A stretch of DNA of 64,000 bases from Iodobacter fluviatilis (GTDB lineage Bacteria > Pseudomonadota > Gammaproteobacteria > Burkholderiales > Chitinibacteraceae): assembly GCF_900451195.1 (NCBI RefSeq), contig NZ_UGHR01000001.1, forward strand, positions 1,302,001 to 1,366,000, written 5' to 3'. Each line of letters begins with the position of its first letter. Position 1 is the stretch's first letter. Made by a program: the position numbers and the translations under genes. The notes beneath the pieces were generated by a model that searched no databases, was not told where the DNA came from, and saw nothing but the letters and a program-made list of their open reading frames with translations. Positions 55,383 to 63,423 of the stretch are shown in pieces.

Positions 55383-56861
55383 GTTGGCCACCTCGCAGAT
55401 CGTCATAACGGGCGCAGTTGGCTTGCAGGGCATGCTTCAGTTGCAGCTGATCCGGCAGATTCAGTACCGCCGGCTGGGCGGGTGCTATCAGCCTGCGCAT
55501 TTCATTCAAGACCACTGCTGCGGTCACCACGCCATGTTCCAGTGCTAATTCACACGCCACTTGCAAGATATCCAGCCCCGTTGTACGTGCCATTTGCAGT
55601 AGTTCAACAAAGGCCCGGTCCCCCTTTGCTTGTTTGAGAATCCGATCCCGTACCTGCTGTATCGCTGGCGGCAATTCCCATTGCACAAAGGGTGCACCAT
55701 GCCGCAAAGCACCCGGCTTTTTTTCCAGAATGGGCAAATAATGCCAGGGATCACAAATCAGCTGGTCCCGGCCAAAGCAACGCGCATGCTGAGCAACCTG
55801 GATGGAGTTCGCCACCATCTCAATGTGCGTGGCCCGGATCCGCACCGATACCGCTTTGCCCGCATGGATAGCGGGGACGCTGTAACGATTCCGGTCCACA
55901 CACACCAGGCAAGTGCTGGAAACACGCAACATGGCTTCGACATAACCATCAAATGCCGCCGACATGGGGCGCAAAGCAGTGCGTTCGGACTCCCAATGAC
56001 TGGCAATGGAGCCCTCGTAAACCGGATGCTGGCGAGCGCCTAACTCCCGGCAGCGCTGGCTGAGCCAGGCATTCAGTGCCGCAAAGCTGGCAAACCGGGC
56101 CAGCGGCGTAAACAGCCATTCGCGGATATTGCCCACCTGATTCTCAACCTGCCCCTTCTCCCAGCCTGATGCGGGTGTGCAGGCCACCGGCTCAAACAGG
56201 TAATGATTGGCCAGCACCATAAACCGCCGGTTGAATTGCCGCTCTTTGCCGACCAGAATCGCATCAACAACCGCCTTCAGATTGTCATACACCATCCGCA
56301 ATGGCACGCCACCGAAGAAGGCAAAGGCCCGGTCATGCGCATCAAAGACCATTTCCTGGGTTTCCCGGGGATAGGCCACCACAAAGCATTGCCTGCTGTC
56401 AGGCGGAAATGCGCCACTTTAATGGTCTGAAAGACGCCATTGATTTCGACCTGTTCATGACTCCAGTCAAACTGGCACACCTCGCCCGGCGCAAAGACCA
56501 AGGGAACAAAGGCCTGCTTGCTGCCGGGGGCGACGGCGCTGGACTTCCACTGTTTGACGAAACGCTGAATGCTGTCGTAGGCCCCGGCATAGCCCTCGGC
56601 TTGCAAGCCTTCAAAGAGTCGTTGAGCGGTTCTGCGCTGTGTTTTGGGCAGGTGCCGTTCAGTTTCCAGCCATTGCTCCAGGATGGATTGAAACCGGCCG
56701 AGTTTAGGCTGGGGTTGCCGGGCACGCTGGTAGGCGGGAGATGCGGTGGTTTTAAGGTGCTTGCGCACGGTAGGACGGGAGAGTTTAAGGTCACGGGCAA
56801 TGGCGCTGATACTTTCGTGACTAATGAAATGACGACGCCGGATTTCGGCAATGATGTCCAT
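55369..56861 (-). pseudogene. istA: IS21 transposase istA, frameshifted
   Basis: The N-terminal part (56861 down to about 56395; helix-turn-helix ISAIARDLKLSRPTVRKH and first catalytic VCQFDWSHE) and the C-terminal part (from about 56390 down to 55369; VYDNLKAVVDAIL and GQVENQVGN with the Glu) are in different frames. The switch lies near the FRLTAGNA coding region. One base change would restore a protein of about 497 aa. As written the transposase is broken unless ribosomes slip. Confidence 0.85.
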
Positions 56862-56944
56862 GGATAACACCCCAGGTTTCTCCGGCGAAATACCGGATGG
56901 TTACACAACCGGGGTGGAAACTATTGGACGCTGTTTACCCCGGA

Positions 56945-57443
56945 AACCTGGAAAGTTTTGCACGCTGATTTACAAACAGGGGAGCTCGCTGCCGAGCTAT
57001 TACAACGCAGCGTGCTCAGCCAGCGCTGCAGCATGAATCCGCTGGTGTTGCATTCAGATAATGGTGCGCCGATGAAAAGTTATACTCTGAAAGCCAAGAT
57101 GGAGATGCTGGGGAGCGCCTCCTCATTCAGCCGTCCCCGCGTCAGCAACGACAATCCGTATACAGAATCATTGTTCCGCACGCTGAAATACTGGCCGTCC
57201 TAGCCGCACAAAGGCTTTGCCAGTCTGGAAGAAGCAAGGCGCTTTATGGATTCATCGCAACGGCATCAGGGCCAAGACAAAGCGCTTTTAGCAAAACGCC
57301 ATGCCGTCTACCAGGCGGCCCGCCAAGCGCGGCCAGAGCGGTGGCGTAATACGACGCGAAACTGGAGCTGGCAAAACGAAGTACAACTCAACCCGGACCG
57401 AGTCATTGAGCCTAAAACAAGCGAGGATTTAAAGGCAGCTTAA
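56945..57443 (+). pseudogene. IS3-B orfB, 3' part
   Basis: The C-terminal half of the IS3-B transposase: LVLHSDNGAPMK (second Asp), SFSRPRVSNDNPYTESLFRTLKY (Glu), then a TAG stop around 57201 within what should read on to HKGFASLEEARRF. The frame continues past it to EPKTSEDLKAA at 57443. About 30 codons between the 5' and 3' halves are missing at the insertion junctions. Confidence 0.85.
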
Positions 57444-57478
57444 ATCGTAAAAACATCTCAACTACTTTGACAATTACC

Positions 57479-57708
57479 GTCGCCAATGGCGTCGATTTGA
57501 CTGAAATGTAGAGTGGATCCTGTGTGTTCCTGACGAGTTTCGTACTTGTCTGATTTGTTTTGCTCAATTTGGAAGGCACAATGTGTGCTCGTTGTGAGTG
57601 TGCTGTGTTGTAACAGGCTAATGTTTGGGGCCGCTAATAAGCTCGTTGGTTGTAATAGGCAATCGGGTTTAATGTGAAATTAATTAACTTAATAAATTAG
57701 GGTAATTC
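57479..57708 (+). promoter_or_regulatory. Upstream region of the sctD operon, with TCGTACTTGT box
   Basis: It starts right after the IS3-B end and contains no gene. TCGTACTTGT at 57540-57549 is shared with the sctP and lipoprotein upstream regions. A GACGAG element precedes it, also seen near the sctP copy (8781). The GTG start of sctD at 57709 has only a weak TAGGG site. Confidence 0.4.
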
Positions 57709-58920
57709 GTGAGTTTTACTTTCAAAGCCTTGTCTGGTCCGCTTAATGGAGTGGAGTTTTCTCTTAGCCGTGAGGCCTACTGTATTTGTGTTGGCGCCGA
57801 GGGTGAGGGGGATGCTAAGTTGGCTGCTAGTCTGGCGCTGACTGAGCGCACCTTGTTTGTGCTAGCTAGTGCACCACAAATTAATTTCACGCTGCATTTG
57901 GATGAAGATCTCGCAGAGGATGCTTTTAGCGTTACGGTGTATTACTCGGCTCAGCATGAAAAAATTCGTCTTAAGCACAATGAAATACAGGCCGTTGGGG
58001 GCTTGCAATTTGCTATCAAGCGTTCCGACGAGCCATGGTGTGATGAGGTATTGCAAGGGAGAGGCCCGCAGTTGCTGGTTGCTGCAGCTCAGCCAAGCAA
58101 GCTTGCTTGTTCGCCCACAACAGGTAGGACTGCTTGGGTGCGGCGTTTAGGTGGGTTTGGCTGGGGCTTGGTTGTATTGCTTATTCTGTTGTTGTTGGGT
58201 GGTGGTGCGCTAGCGTGGAATGCCAAATTATCCTCCCCAAAAGTGGAGAATATTTATAATATTTTACATGGTTCGAGCAATGCCTATACGGTGAGTTTCG
58301 GACGTGATCAGATATACACTGTGTTTGCACAGACTGAACGTGACGCATTATGGGCGCGCCAAGCTCTGATGCGCAGTAGCTTGCACACTGCTTGGCGAGT
58401 GACTACGGCTTCGGATGAAAGAAGGCGTTTAAGTCCTTTGCTAGAGCGTGAAGGGATTGTGTTCTTTACCCTGCGCTTTCAAGCTCCGCTGCAGCCCACT
58501 ATATTATTGAGTAGTACTCGTATGAGTAATGACTCCAGTACCCAAACACGAGTTCGTAGTTTGCTTATGCAGGTTATGCCTTATGCCGAGCAGGTGAGTA
58601 TGGAGTGGCATAGCGACCTAGTAGTTGCTGAGGCTGCACAAGACAGCCTTAAACGGATTGGTCTTGAGTATCACCTGCAGCAGGGTGAAAAAGAGGTCGG
58701 TTTGTTTAGTTCAGTATATGCAGGTGATGTACGTCTGGCTGAGTTTAAGCGTGTCACTGAAGCGTTTTACGCTACCTGGGGCGATCGCTATATTCATTTT
58801 AATGCTGAATTACGTGATGATTGGCTTAAAGATAAATCATTTAAATATGGCCAAGAGGGTTATGTGCGTATGAGCCCTTCGCACTGGCTAATTGGGGAGC
58901 CAGTAGGTTATTCAAGTTAG
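57709..58920 (+). CDS. sctD: T3SS inner-membrane ring protein SctD (PrgH-like)
   Basis: A 403-aa single-pass inner-membrane ring component. An N-terminal FHA-like cytoplasmic domain (about residues 1-125) leads to a transmembrane helix at about 150-170 (GWGLVVLLILLLLGGGALAW). A periplasmic domain of about 230 aa follows with ring-building motifs, as in PrgH and MxiG. The start codon is GTG. It heads the sctD-F-I-J-K-L gene order that corresponds to prgHIJK-orgAB of SPI-1. Confidence 0.93.
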   Translation: MSFTFKALSGPLNGVEFSLSREAYCICVGAEGEGDAKLAASLALTERTLFVLASAPQINFTLHLDEDLAEDAFSVTVYYSAQHEKIRLKHNEIQAVGGLQFAIKRSDEPWCDEVLQGRGPQLLVAAAQPSKLACSPTTGRTAWVRRLGGFGWGLVVLLILLLLGGGALAWNAKLSSPKVENIYNILHGSSNAYTVSFGRDQIYTVFAQTERDALWARQALMRSSLHTAWRVTTASDERRRLSPLLEREGIVFFTLRFQAPLQPTILLSSTRMSNDSSTQTRVRSLLMQVMPYAEQVSMEWHSDLVVAEAAQDSLKRIGLEYHLQQGEKEVGLFSSVYAGDVRLAEFKRVTEAFYATWGDRYIHFNAELRDDWLKDKSFKYGQEGYVRMSPSHWLIGEPVGYSS

Positions 58921-59000
58921 AAACATGGTTTTCTAATTACGAAAATAATTACCTCCATGTGTTATTAAGATAATTGGTTTAAATTTGGCCTTGTGTCCGT

Positions 59001-59417
59001 ATGAACTGGATCTATCTCTGTAAGCGTCCTTTTTTTATTCGCCTTATTAACTTCATTGGAGTCATAGAAATAGTAATTTCTAACTTTGGTCATCGTAGAG
59101 TGATTTTAAATAGACATGCTATGGTAGAGGTCACTGCTCAAAATATTAATACGACAGAAAATCCAAGTAGTGAATTGGCTAATTTTTTTCTAGAGAATGT
59201 AGTCACCCTTGAAACAGAAGCTTTGAAAGAGCAGAGAGAAAGGGTAATTCAAGATACATATAAAAAATCGTTAAAAAAGCGTATTAAGAAACGCTTTGCA
59301 AGTTTAAGACTTGGTGACCCTATGGTTTCTGAGTTTTTTACTGCAGTGAAAACCTCTGAAGAAATCGTTGCTACTAATGCGGTTTCCGGCATAAATACAG
59401 TACAGCTCAACGATTAG
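59001..59417 (+). pseudogene. Decayed tandem copy of the needle gene
   Basis: From 59070 on it parallels the N-terminal extension of the needle gene at 59483: NFGH, NPSSELANFF and IQDTYKKS against NFGH, NPSSVLADYF and GQDTYKQA. The TTG start codon of that gene corresponds here to ATA, and the upstream leader (CTTCATTGGAGT) is also duplicated. The PrgI domain itself is missing and the frame ends at 59417. The frame can be opened from ATG 59001, but that N-terminus is translated leader sequence. Confidence 0.75.
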
Positions 59418-59482
59418 AACGGGCTTTTCTCTGAGCGTCCCTTGTTTGGCGCATCTTATTAATTTTATTGGAGTAATAAAAA

Positions 59483-60076
59483 TTGGCAATTCCTAATTTT
59501 GGTCACAGCGGAATGATTTCAAATAGTCAAGCAATGAGAGAGGTCGCTACTGAGAGTCTTAATATGGCCAAAAATCCAAGTAGTGTATTGGCGGACTACT
59601 TTTCAAAAAATGAAAAGGTACTTGAAAAAGATGCTTTGAAAGAGCTGAAAAGGCTGGAAGCGCAGGTAGGTCAGGATACATATAAACAAGCTTATGATGC
59701 GCACTTGGCTGGTAAGCCCATTAGCCCTGCGCTAGTCGCTGCAGCAGAAGCTGCAGGTATGGCCGCTGCTAAAGGTCACCCTAGTTATGCTGAGTTGTTA
59801 TTGGCAGTAAAAAGCACACATGTACTGTCCTTTCAAGGTGCCGAGTGGAGTGGTTTTATTGATACCCTGTCTGCTGGTTTTAATGAAGGTGTGCAAAGTT
59901 TAAATAAAGCGCTATCTGCAGCGACAGCCGGGTTGCAAAATGACCCTACCGACCCATCCAAACTTGCCAAAGTACAATCTGCGCTGAGCGAATATACCAT
60001 TTACCGTAATTCGCAATCCAATATGAGTAAGGCCTTTAAAGATATTGCCTCCTCTGCCGCGCAAAACTTACGCTAG
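59483..60076 (+). CDS. sctF: T3SS needle protein SctF (PrgI-like) with long N-terminal extension
   Basis: A 197-aa protein whose C-terminal part (about residues 121-197) is a standard PrgI/MxiH needle subunit. It has EWSGFIDTLSAGFNEGV, a turn with DPTDPSKLAK, and LSEYTIYRNSQSN with an AQNLR end. About 120 residues precede it, far more than in any needle family I know (usually about 80 aa in total). They begin with the same MAIPNFGHSG as the shorter paralogue. The start is TTG with GGAG upstream. Whether it polymerises with the short subunit, caps it or is nonfunctional is unknown. Confidence 0.85.
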   Translation: MAIPNFGHSGMISNSQAMREVATESLNMAKNPSSVLADYFSKNEKVLEKDALKELKRLEAQVGQDTYKQAYDAHLAGKPISPALVAAAEAAGMAAAKGHPSYAELLLAVKSTHVLSFQGAEWSGFIDTLSAGFNEGVQSLNKALSAATAGLQNDPTDPSKLAKVQSALSEYTIYRNSQSNMSKAFKDIASSAAQNLR

Positions 60077-60147
60077 TGTTCGGTTGTGGTGTATGCCTGC
60101 TATTTATCTAGCATGGTATCTCTCTGATTATTAATTAAGGAAAAATC

Positions 60148-60456
60148 ATGGCAATGCCTAATTTTGGCCATTCAGGCTTGGTCTCCAATGTTGAAGCAGG
60201 TGTTAATGCCGGCAATGGCGCCAAATGGGCTGGGTTTGTTGATCAGCTATCAGGTGAGTTTAATTCTGGTGTAAAGGATTTAAATGCAGCGCTCAGCTCG
60301 GCGCTCAAGGAGCTTACAGCTAATCCGACCGACCCATCTTTGCTGGCGAAAGTGCAATCGTCTTTGAGTGAATATACGATTTATCGTAATGCACAATCCA
60401 ATGCTTCTAAGGCTTTTAAGGATATCGCTGCGGGTACTGTGCAAAACTTCCGTTAA
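60148..60456 (+). CDS. sctF: T3SS needle protein SctF (PrgI-like), short form
   Basis: A 102-aa needle subunit. It has the PrgI helix-turn-helix form (KWAGFVDQLSGEFNSGV, NPTDPSLLAKVQSSL, SEYTIYRNAQSN and VQNFR end) and a short 24-aa lead that begins MAMPNFGHSG like the long paralogue. It has a strong AAGGAAAAATC site. This is the most likely main needle subunit. Confidence 0.95.
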   Translation: MAMPNFGHSGLVSNVEAGVNAGNGAKWAGFVDQLSGEFNSGVKDLNAALSSALKELTANPTDPSLLAKVQSSLSEYTIYRNAQSNASKAFKDIAAGTVQNFR

Positions 60457-60607
60457 TACAATGTTTTTAATGTATGACGGATGTCGTTGAACGACAGGAA
60501 AATTTGCGTACTCCCCTGTTTCTCTGCTGGGGAGTGTGAGTTATATGACCTGTGGAGGGGAGATCGATGACAAGGTTGGCCCATCCATTTTATAAGTAAA
60601 AAATACA

Positions 60608-60904
60608 ATGAATATAGTACCCATTTCGCCTGTATCGATGTCGCTTGATAGTAGTATGCCTATTGCTGAGCCCAGTATGGGTTTGGCTGAGCGTGCCAGC
60701 CAAGCCTTTGCTCGTATGAGTGTGAATGCTGATATGCGTCGTGGCGCAGTGACTGATGGCATCAATAGTGCTGCTGTGACCGATCCCGCGCAACTTTATG
60801 AAATGCAAAAGGCGATTGCTGATTACACTCTCGATATGTCACTTGCCAGTGTGCTGGCTCGTAAGGTGGTGGGTGCTCTTGAAACGCTGATAAAGGCACA
60901 GTAA
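60608..60904 (+). CDS. sctI: T3SS inner rod protein SctI (PrgJ-like)
   Basis: A 98-aa early substrate that joins the export gate to the needle base. The C-terminal about 50 residues form the conserved PrgJ-type helix ([21 protein letters not shown] with [13 protein letters not shown]). The N-terminus is variable. Its stop overlaps the sctJ ATG at 60904. Confidence 0.93.
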   Translation: MNIVPISPVSMSLDSSMPIAEPSMGLAERASQAFARMSVNADMRRGAVTDGINSAAVTDPAQLYEMQKAIADYTLDMSLASVLARKVVGALETLIKAQ

Positions 60905-61635
60905 TGTTTAATTGTTTACGTGCCTGCTTGCTGGCGTGTTGTGTATTGTTGGCGGGCTGTGAGCAAGAGCTATTAAAATCTCTGGATCAGCGCCAGGCCA
61001 ATGAGGTGTTGGCTGTCTTGCAGCAGGCCAATATAGCAGCAAATAAAAAAGATGCTGGCAAGCTTGGATATGCCATTTGGGTCGATGAAAAAGATTTTAG
61101 TGCTGCAGTTGATCTGCTTAAAACGCGAGATTTGCCATCAAGGGCACGTATTGAAATCAGTCAGTTATTCCCCGCCGAATCACTTGTTTCTTCCCCTCGG
61201 GCTGAAAAAGCGCGTCTGTATTCAGCCATTGAGCAGCGTCTTGAGCAATCTTTGCTTACGATGCCCGAGATTGTTTCTGCGCGCCTGCATTTGAGTTATG
61301 ACGTGGAAGGGGCGGATACACGTAAGCAAGCTGGTGGAGTGCATTTATCAGCCTTGGTGATTTACCAAAATGATGTGAATGAATCCTTATTGATTAATGA
61401 AATTAAGCGATTTCTGAAAAACAGTTTTCAAACTGTAAATTACGATGATATTTCTGTGGTACTTGCTAAAAAGCCGCTTGCTCAACATTCCTCACCTTTG
61501 GTGAAAACAGCGCTTTCACCTTGGTTATTGGGGGGGCTTTGCGTACTTTTTCTCGGTCTAATTAGTGTAGTTCTGACACTGTGCTGGATTAAATTCGGAC
61601 GGCGCTTATATCAGTCGAAGCGGGAAGCGCAGTGA
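60904..61635 (+). CDS. sctJ: T3SS inner-membrane ring lipoprotein SctJ (PrgK)
   Basis: A 243-aa lipoprotein of the YscJ/PrgK/FliF family. The signal peptide ends at lipobox LAGC (Cys19). Ring-building motifs follow: [14 protein letters not shown] and [10 protein letters not shown], then [21 protein letters not shown], and a C-terminal transmembrane helix (about residues 203-226). It forms the inner ring with SctD. The stop overlaps the next ATG as TGATG. Confidence 0.96.
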   Translation: MFNCLRACLLACCVLLAGCEQELLKSLDQRQANEVLAVLQQANIAANKKDAGKLGYAIWVDEKDFSAAVDLLKTRDLPSRARIEISQLFPAESLVSSPRAEKARLYSAIEQRLEQSLLTMPEIVSARLHLSYDVEGADTRKQAGGVHLSALVIYQNDVNESLLINEIKRFLKNSFQTVNYDDISVVLAKKPLAQHSSPLVKTALSPWLLGGLCVLFLGLISVVLTLCWIKFGRRLYQSKREAQ

Positions 61636-62180
61636 TGAAGCAGTTATTAAGTGTGCTTTATGCGCCTGTTGATTATATTCATCCACAGCGTTTTAAATCT
61701 CTAGGTAGCCCACAAGGGCCAGTTCAGCAGCAGCTATTAAATTCGCATATATTAGCCCATTTTGGGCTCTGTAGTGATTTGCCCACTGCGGCCACCAGTG
61801 TATTAATGCGTACATTGGTCAGTAATTGGAGGTATTTAAGAGTAGCCGCTACTTTGCTTGGTTGTAAGCTTGGGCGGGCTGATTTCGTGCGCAGTGGACA
61901 ATTGGCCTCGCTTAGCTTGATGCAGCAGCGTTACTTGGGATTGCCGATCATTACTCCTCAAATCGCACTTCCTGATCAAGGCTGCTCGCAAACCCGTGCG
62001 CAAGCACTTGGGGCAAGTTATTTGCTGTTGTTTGTACCCCAATTACCCCTGCCGCTTGCGCAGAGGCTGCCGCTGCTATTTGCACCAGAGCAGCTCAATA
62101 TTGCGATGCCGTCCGGCCTTGAGCCTAACTACACTTTACTGAATTTTGCCATCGATTATGCCAAGACAAATTACCCTTAA
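61635..62180 (+). CDS. sctK: T3SS sorting-platform adaptor SctK (OrgA-like)
   Basis: A 181-aa protein in the orgA position. It shows an OrgA/SctK pattern (YIHPQRF near the N-terminus and a central LLGCKLGRADFVRSGQLASL). It should link SctD to the SctQ pods. ATG 61635 overlaps the sctJ stop. The 3' end overlaps sctL by 23 bp. Confidence 0.85.
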   Translation: MKQLLSVLYAPVDYIHPQRFKSLGSPQGPVQQQLLNSHILAHFGLCSDLPTAATSVLMRTLVSNWRYLRVAATLLGCKLGRADFVRSGQLASLSLMQQRYLGLPIITPQIALPDQGCSQTRAQALGASYLLLFVPQLPLPLAQRLPLLFAPEQLNIAMPSGLEPNYTLLNFAIDYAKTNYP

Positions 62181-62865
62181 CCCACATAGTCACATTCAAC
62201 AGGATGTGCTTATACGACGTCGCCAGTTAGTCGATAGTGAACGCAGCCATGCTACCGTAAGCGAGGCTCGGTCACGTGCTAAAAGCATATTGCGTGAGGC
62301 TAGTGAACAAGCGGAGGCAATTTATCAGGTGGCCTATACCGATGGATTTAGTATGGGCTTGGCACAGAGTCTGGATGAGGTTTATGGGTACTTGCAGGGT
62401 AGTGCTCAGTTACAAGCACACATTGAAAGCAGCATTAAAGATGATGTGCGTAAGGCTTTGAGTGATGCTTTGGATGTGCCTTCTTTGCTTTTGCAACTTT
62501 TGGAAGATTGGCTCAGCAAAGCGCCTAGGGTAACCGCGCTCCGTATTGTTTTACCGCAGCGTGGCAAAGCTCAAGCTCTTCAAATGGCTCGGCGGGTAAG
62601 GGAAGTACTGGGTTTTGAGCCTTGTATTCAAGTCGATACAGGTGAGCGTTTCATGCTTGAATATGGTGAGCATGTACAGGAGTTTTTACCTTCAAATGTG
62701 CTGAATGAGATGGATAATAAACTTAAGCAAACCTTAAAGGCTTTGAATTTAACAGGGCTTTGTGAAGAGCTTCGGGTGAAATCGACTCAAGCTTGGCTAT
62801 GCCAGTTAGAGGAGCATAAAGCAACTTCGCAGTTAGCGGTAGGTGATGTTCATGTCAGCATTTAA
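62158..62865 (+). CDS. sctL: T3SS stator protein SctL (OrgB-like)
   Basis: A 235-aa FliH/OrgB-type protein. It has an N-terminal SctQ-binding segment, a long helix rich in Ala, Glu and Arg (SEARSRAKSILREASEQAEA, about residues 38-60) and a C-terminal domain that binds the ATPase SctN. ATG 62158 (MPRQITL) is preferred over TTG 62146. Its ATPase partner is not encoded in this window. Confidence 0.9.
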   Translation: MPRQITLNPHSHIQQDVLIRRRQLVDSERSHATVSEARSRAKSILREASEQAEAIYQVAYTDGFSMGLAQSLDEVYGYLQGSAQLQAHIESSIKDDVRKALSDALDVPSLLLQLLEDWLSKAPRVTALRIVLPQRGKAQALQMARRVREVLGFEPCIQVDTGERFMLEYGEHVQEFLPSNVLNEMDNKLKQTLKALNLTGLCEELRVKSTQAWLCQLEEHKATSQLAVGDVHVSI

Positions 62866-63400
62866 AGTTATGCCTATAAACTTGCAGCCTCCGTCTAGGC
62901 AAGCGATGCCAAGCGGTATTCAAGACCTTGCTACCCGTGCGGCCGCTCGTTTGGCAAATGTGGAGCTGCCCCCTTCTCGTATTCATGCTGGCGCAGCAGG
63001 CAAAATAAGCAATGTGCTTAGCACAACTACACCAGAGGGGCCAAAGCAGATCTTATATGAGAAGCTTTATGCAGAATTAGAGAACAAATTTGCTGCTGCA
63101 ACTAAGCTCGGGCGACCGCTAACCTTTAACGAGATAATTAGCTTCGCAAAGTCAATGCAGGGGCCTGATGGGCAACTTGCCTTCCCACGGACGGTGGATT
63201 TACAGAGCGCATTTACCTTTTGTAAGGGGCGTGCTAAGGCTGGTGATGGGCAGAAAGCCCCTATGACACAGCTGGAAGGTTTGTTGCTAGGGGTGTGTAC
63301 CCAATTAACAGCGACAGCTTACTTTTTTGACCGTTTCTCTGATATGACTTTTTTTCCGGATGAAGATAATGGTGGTATTAAGCTGGAATCTGATTGGTAA
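62852..63400 (+). CDS. Possible OrgC-like T3SS protein
   Basis: A 182-aa protein overlapping the 3' end of sctL, in the place of orgC in SPI-1. It is mixed helical and has no transmembrane segment. Motifs visible by eye are few (PLTFNEIISFAKSMQGPDGQ; LEGLLLGVCTQLTATAYFFDRF). SPI-1 OrgC is reported to help needle assembly, and position is the main support here. ATG 62852 (MSAFKVMP) is chosen over 62843. Confidence 0.55.
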   Translation: MSAFKVMPINLQPPSRQAMPSGIQDLATRAAARLANVELPPSRIHAGAAGKISNVLSTTTPEGPKQILYEKLYAELENKFAAATKLGRPLTFNEIISFAKSMQGPDGQLAFPRTVDLQSAFTFCKGRAKAGDGQKAPMTQLEGLLLGVCTQLTATAYFFDRFSDMTFFPDEDNGGIKLESDW

Positions 63401-63423
63401 GTGCTTTTTCAGGAGAATTTATA

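Larger units (their letters stand above)
54581..56932 (-). mobile_element. IS21-family element IS21-2
   Basis: The left end is TGTCAATCAGCGTCC at 54581. The right end region GGAAACTATTGGACGCTG (to about 56932) is its imperfect inverse and may lack its last bases. It carries istB intact and istA with a frameshift. A piece of the same element lies at 6040-6188. Confidence 0.85.
50148..57478 (+). mobile_element. IS3-family element IS3-B, interrupted by nested insertions
   Basis: Near-perfect inverted ends GGTAATTGTCAAAGTAGTTG (50148) and its inverse (ending 57478) bound the composite. IS3-B itself contributes 50148-51195 and about 56933-57478. In between lie, in order, a group II intron fragment, an IS3-A fragment, an IS66 element, an IS66-1 end and an IS21 element. 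No direct repeat flanks the outer ends. The element splits the effector region from the sctD operon. Confidence 0.85.

Noticed and set aside
56301..56867. 188-codon plus-strand frame over istA
   Set aside because: Antisense shadow of the IS21 transposase with no family character of its own.
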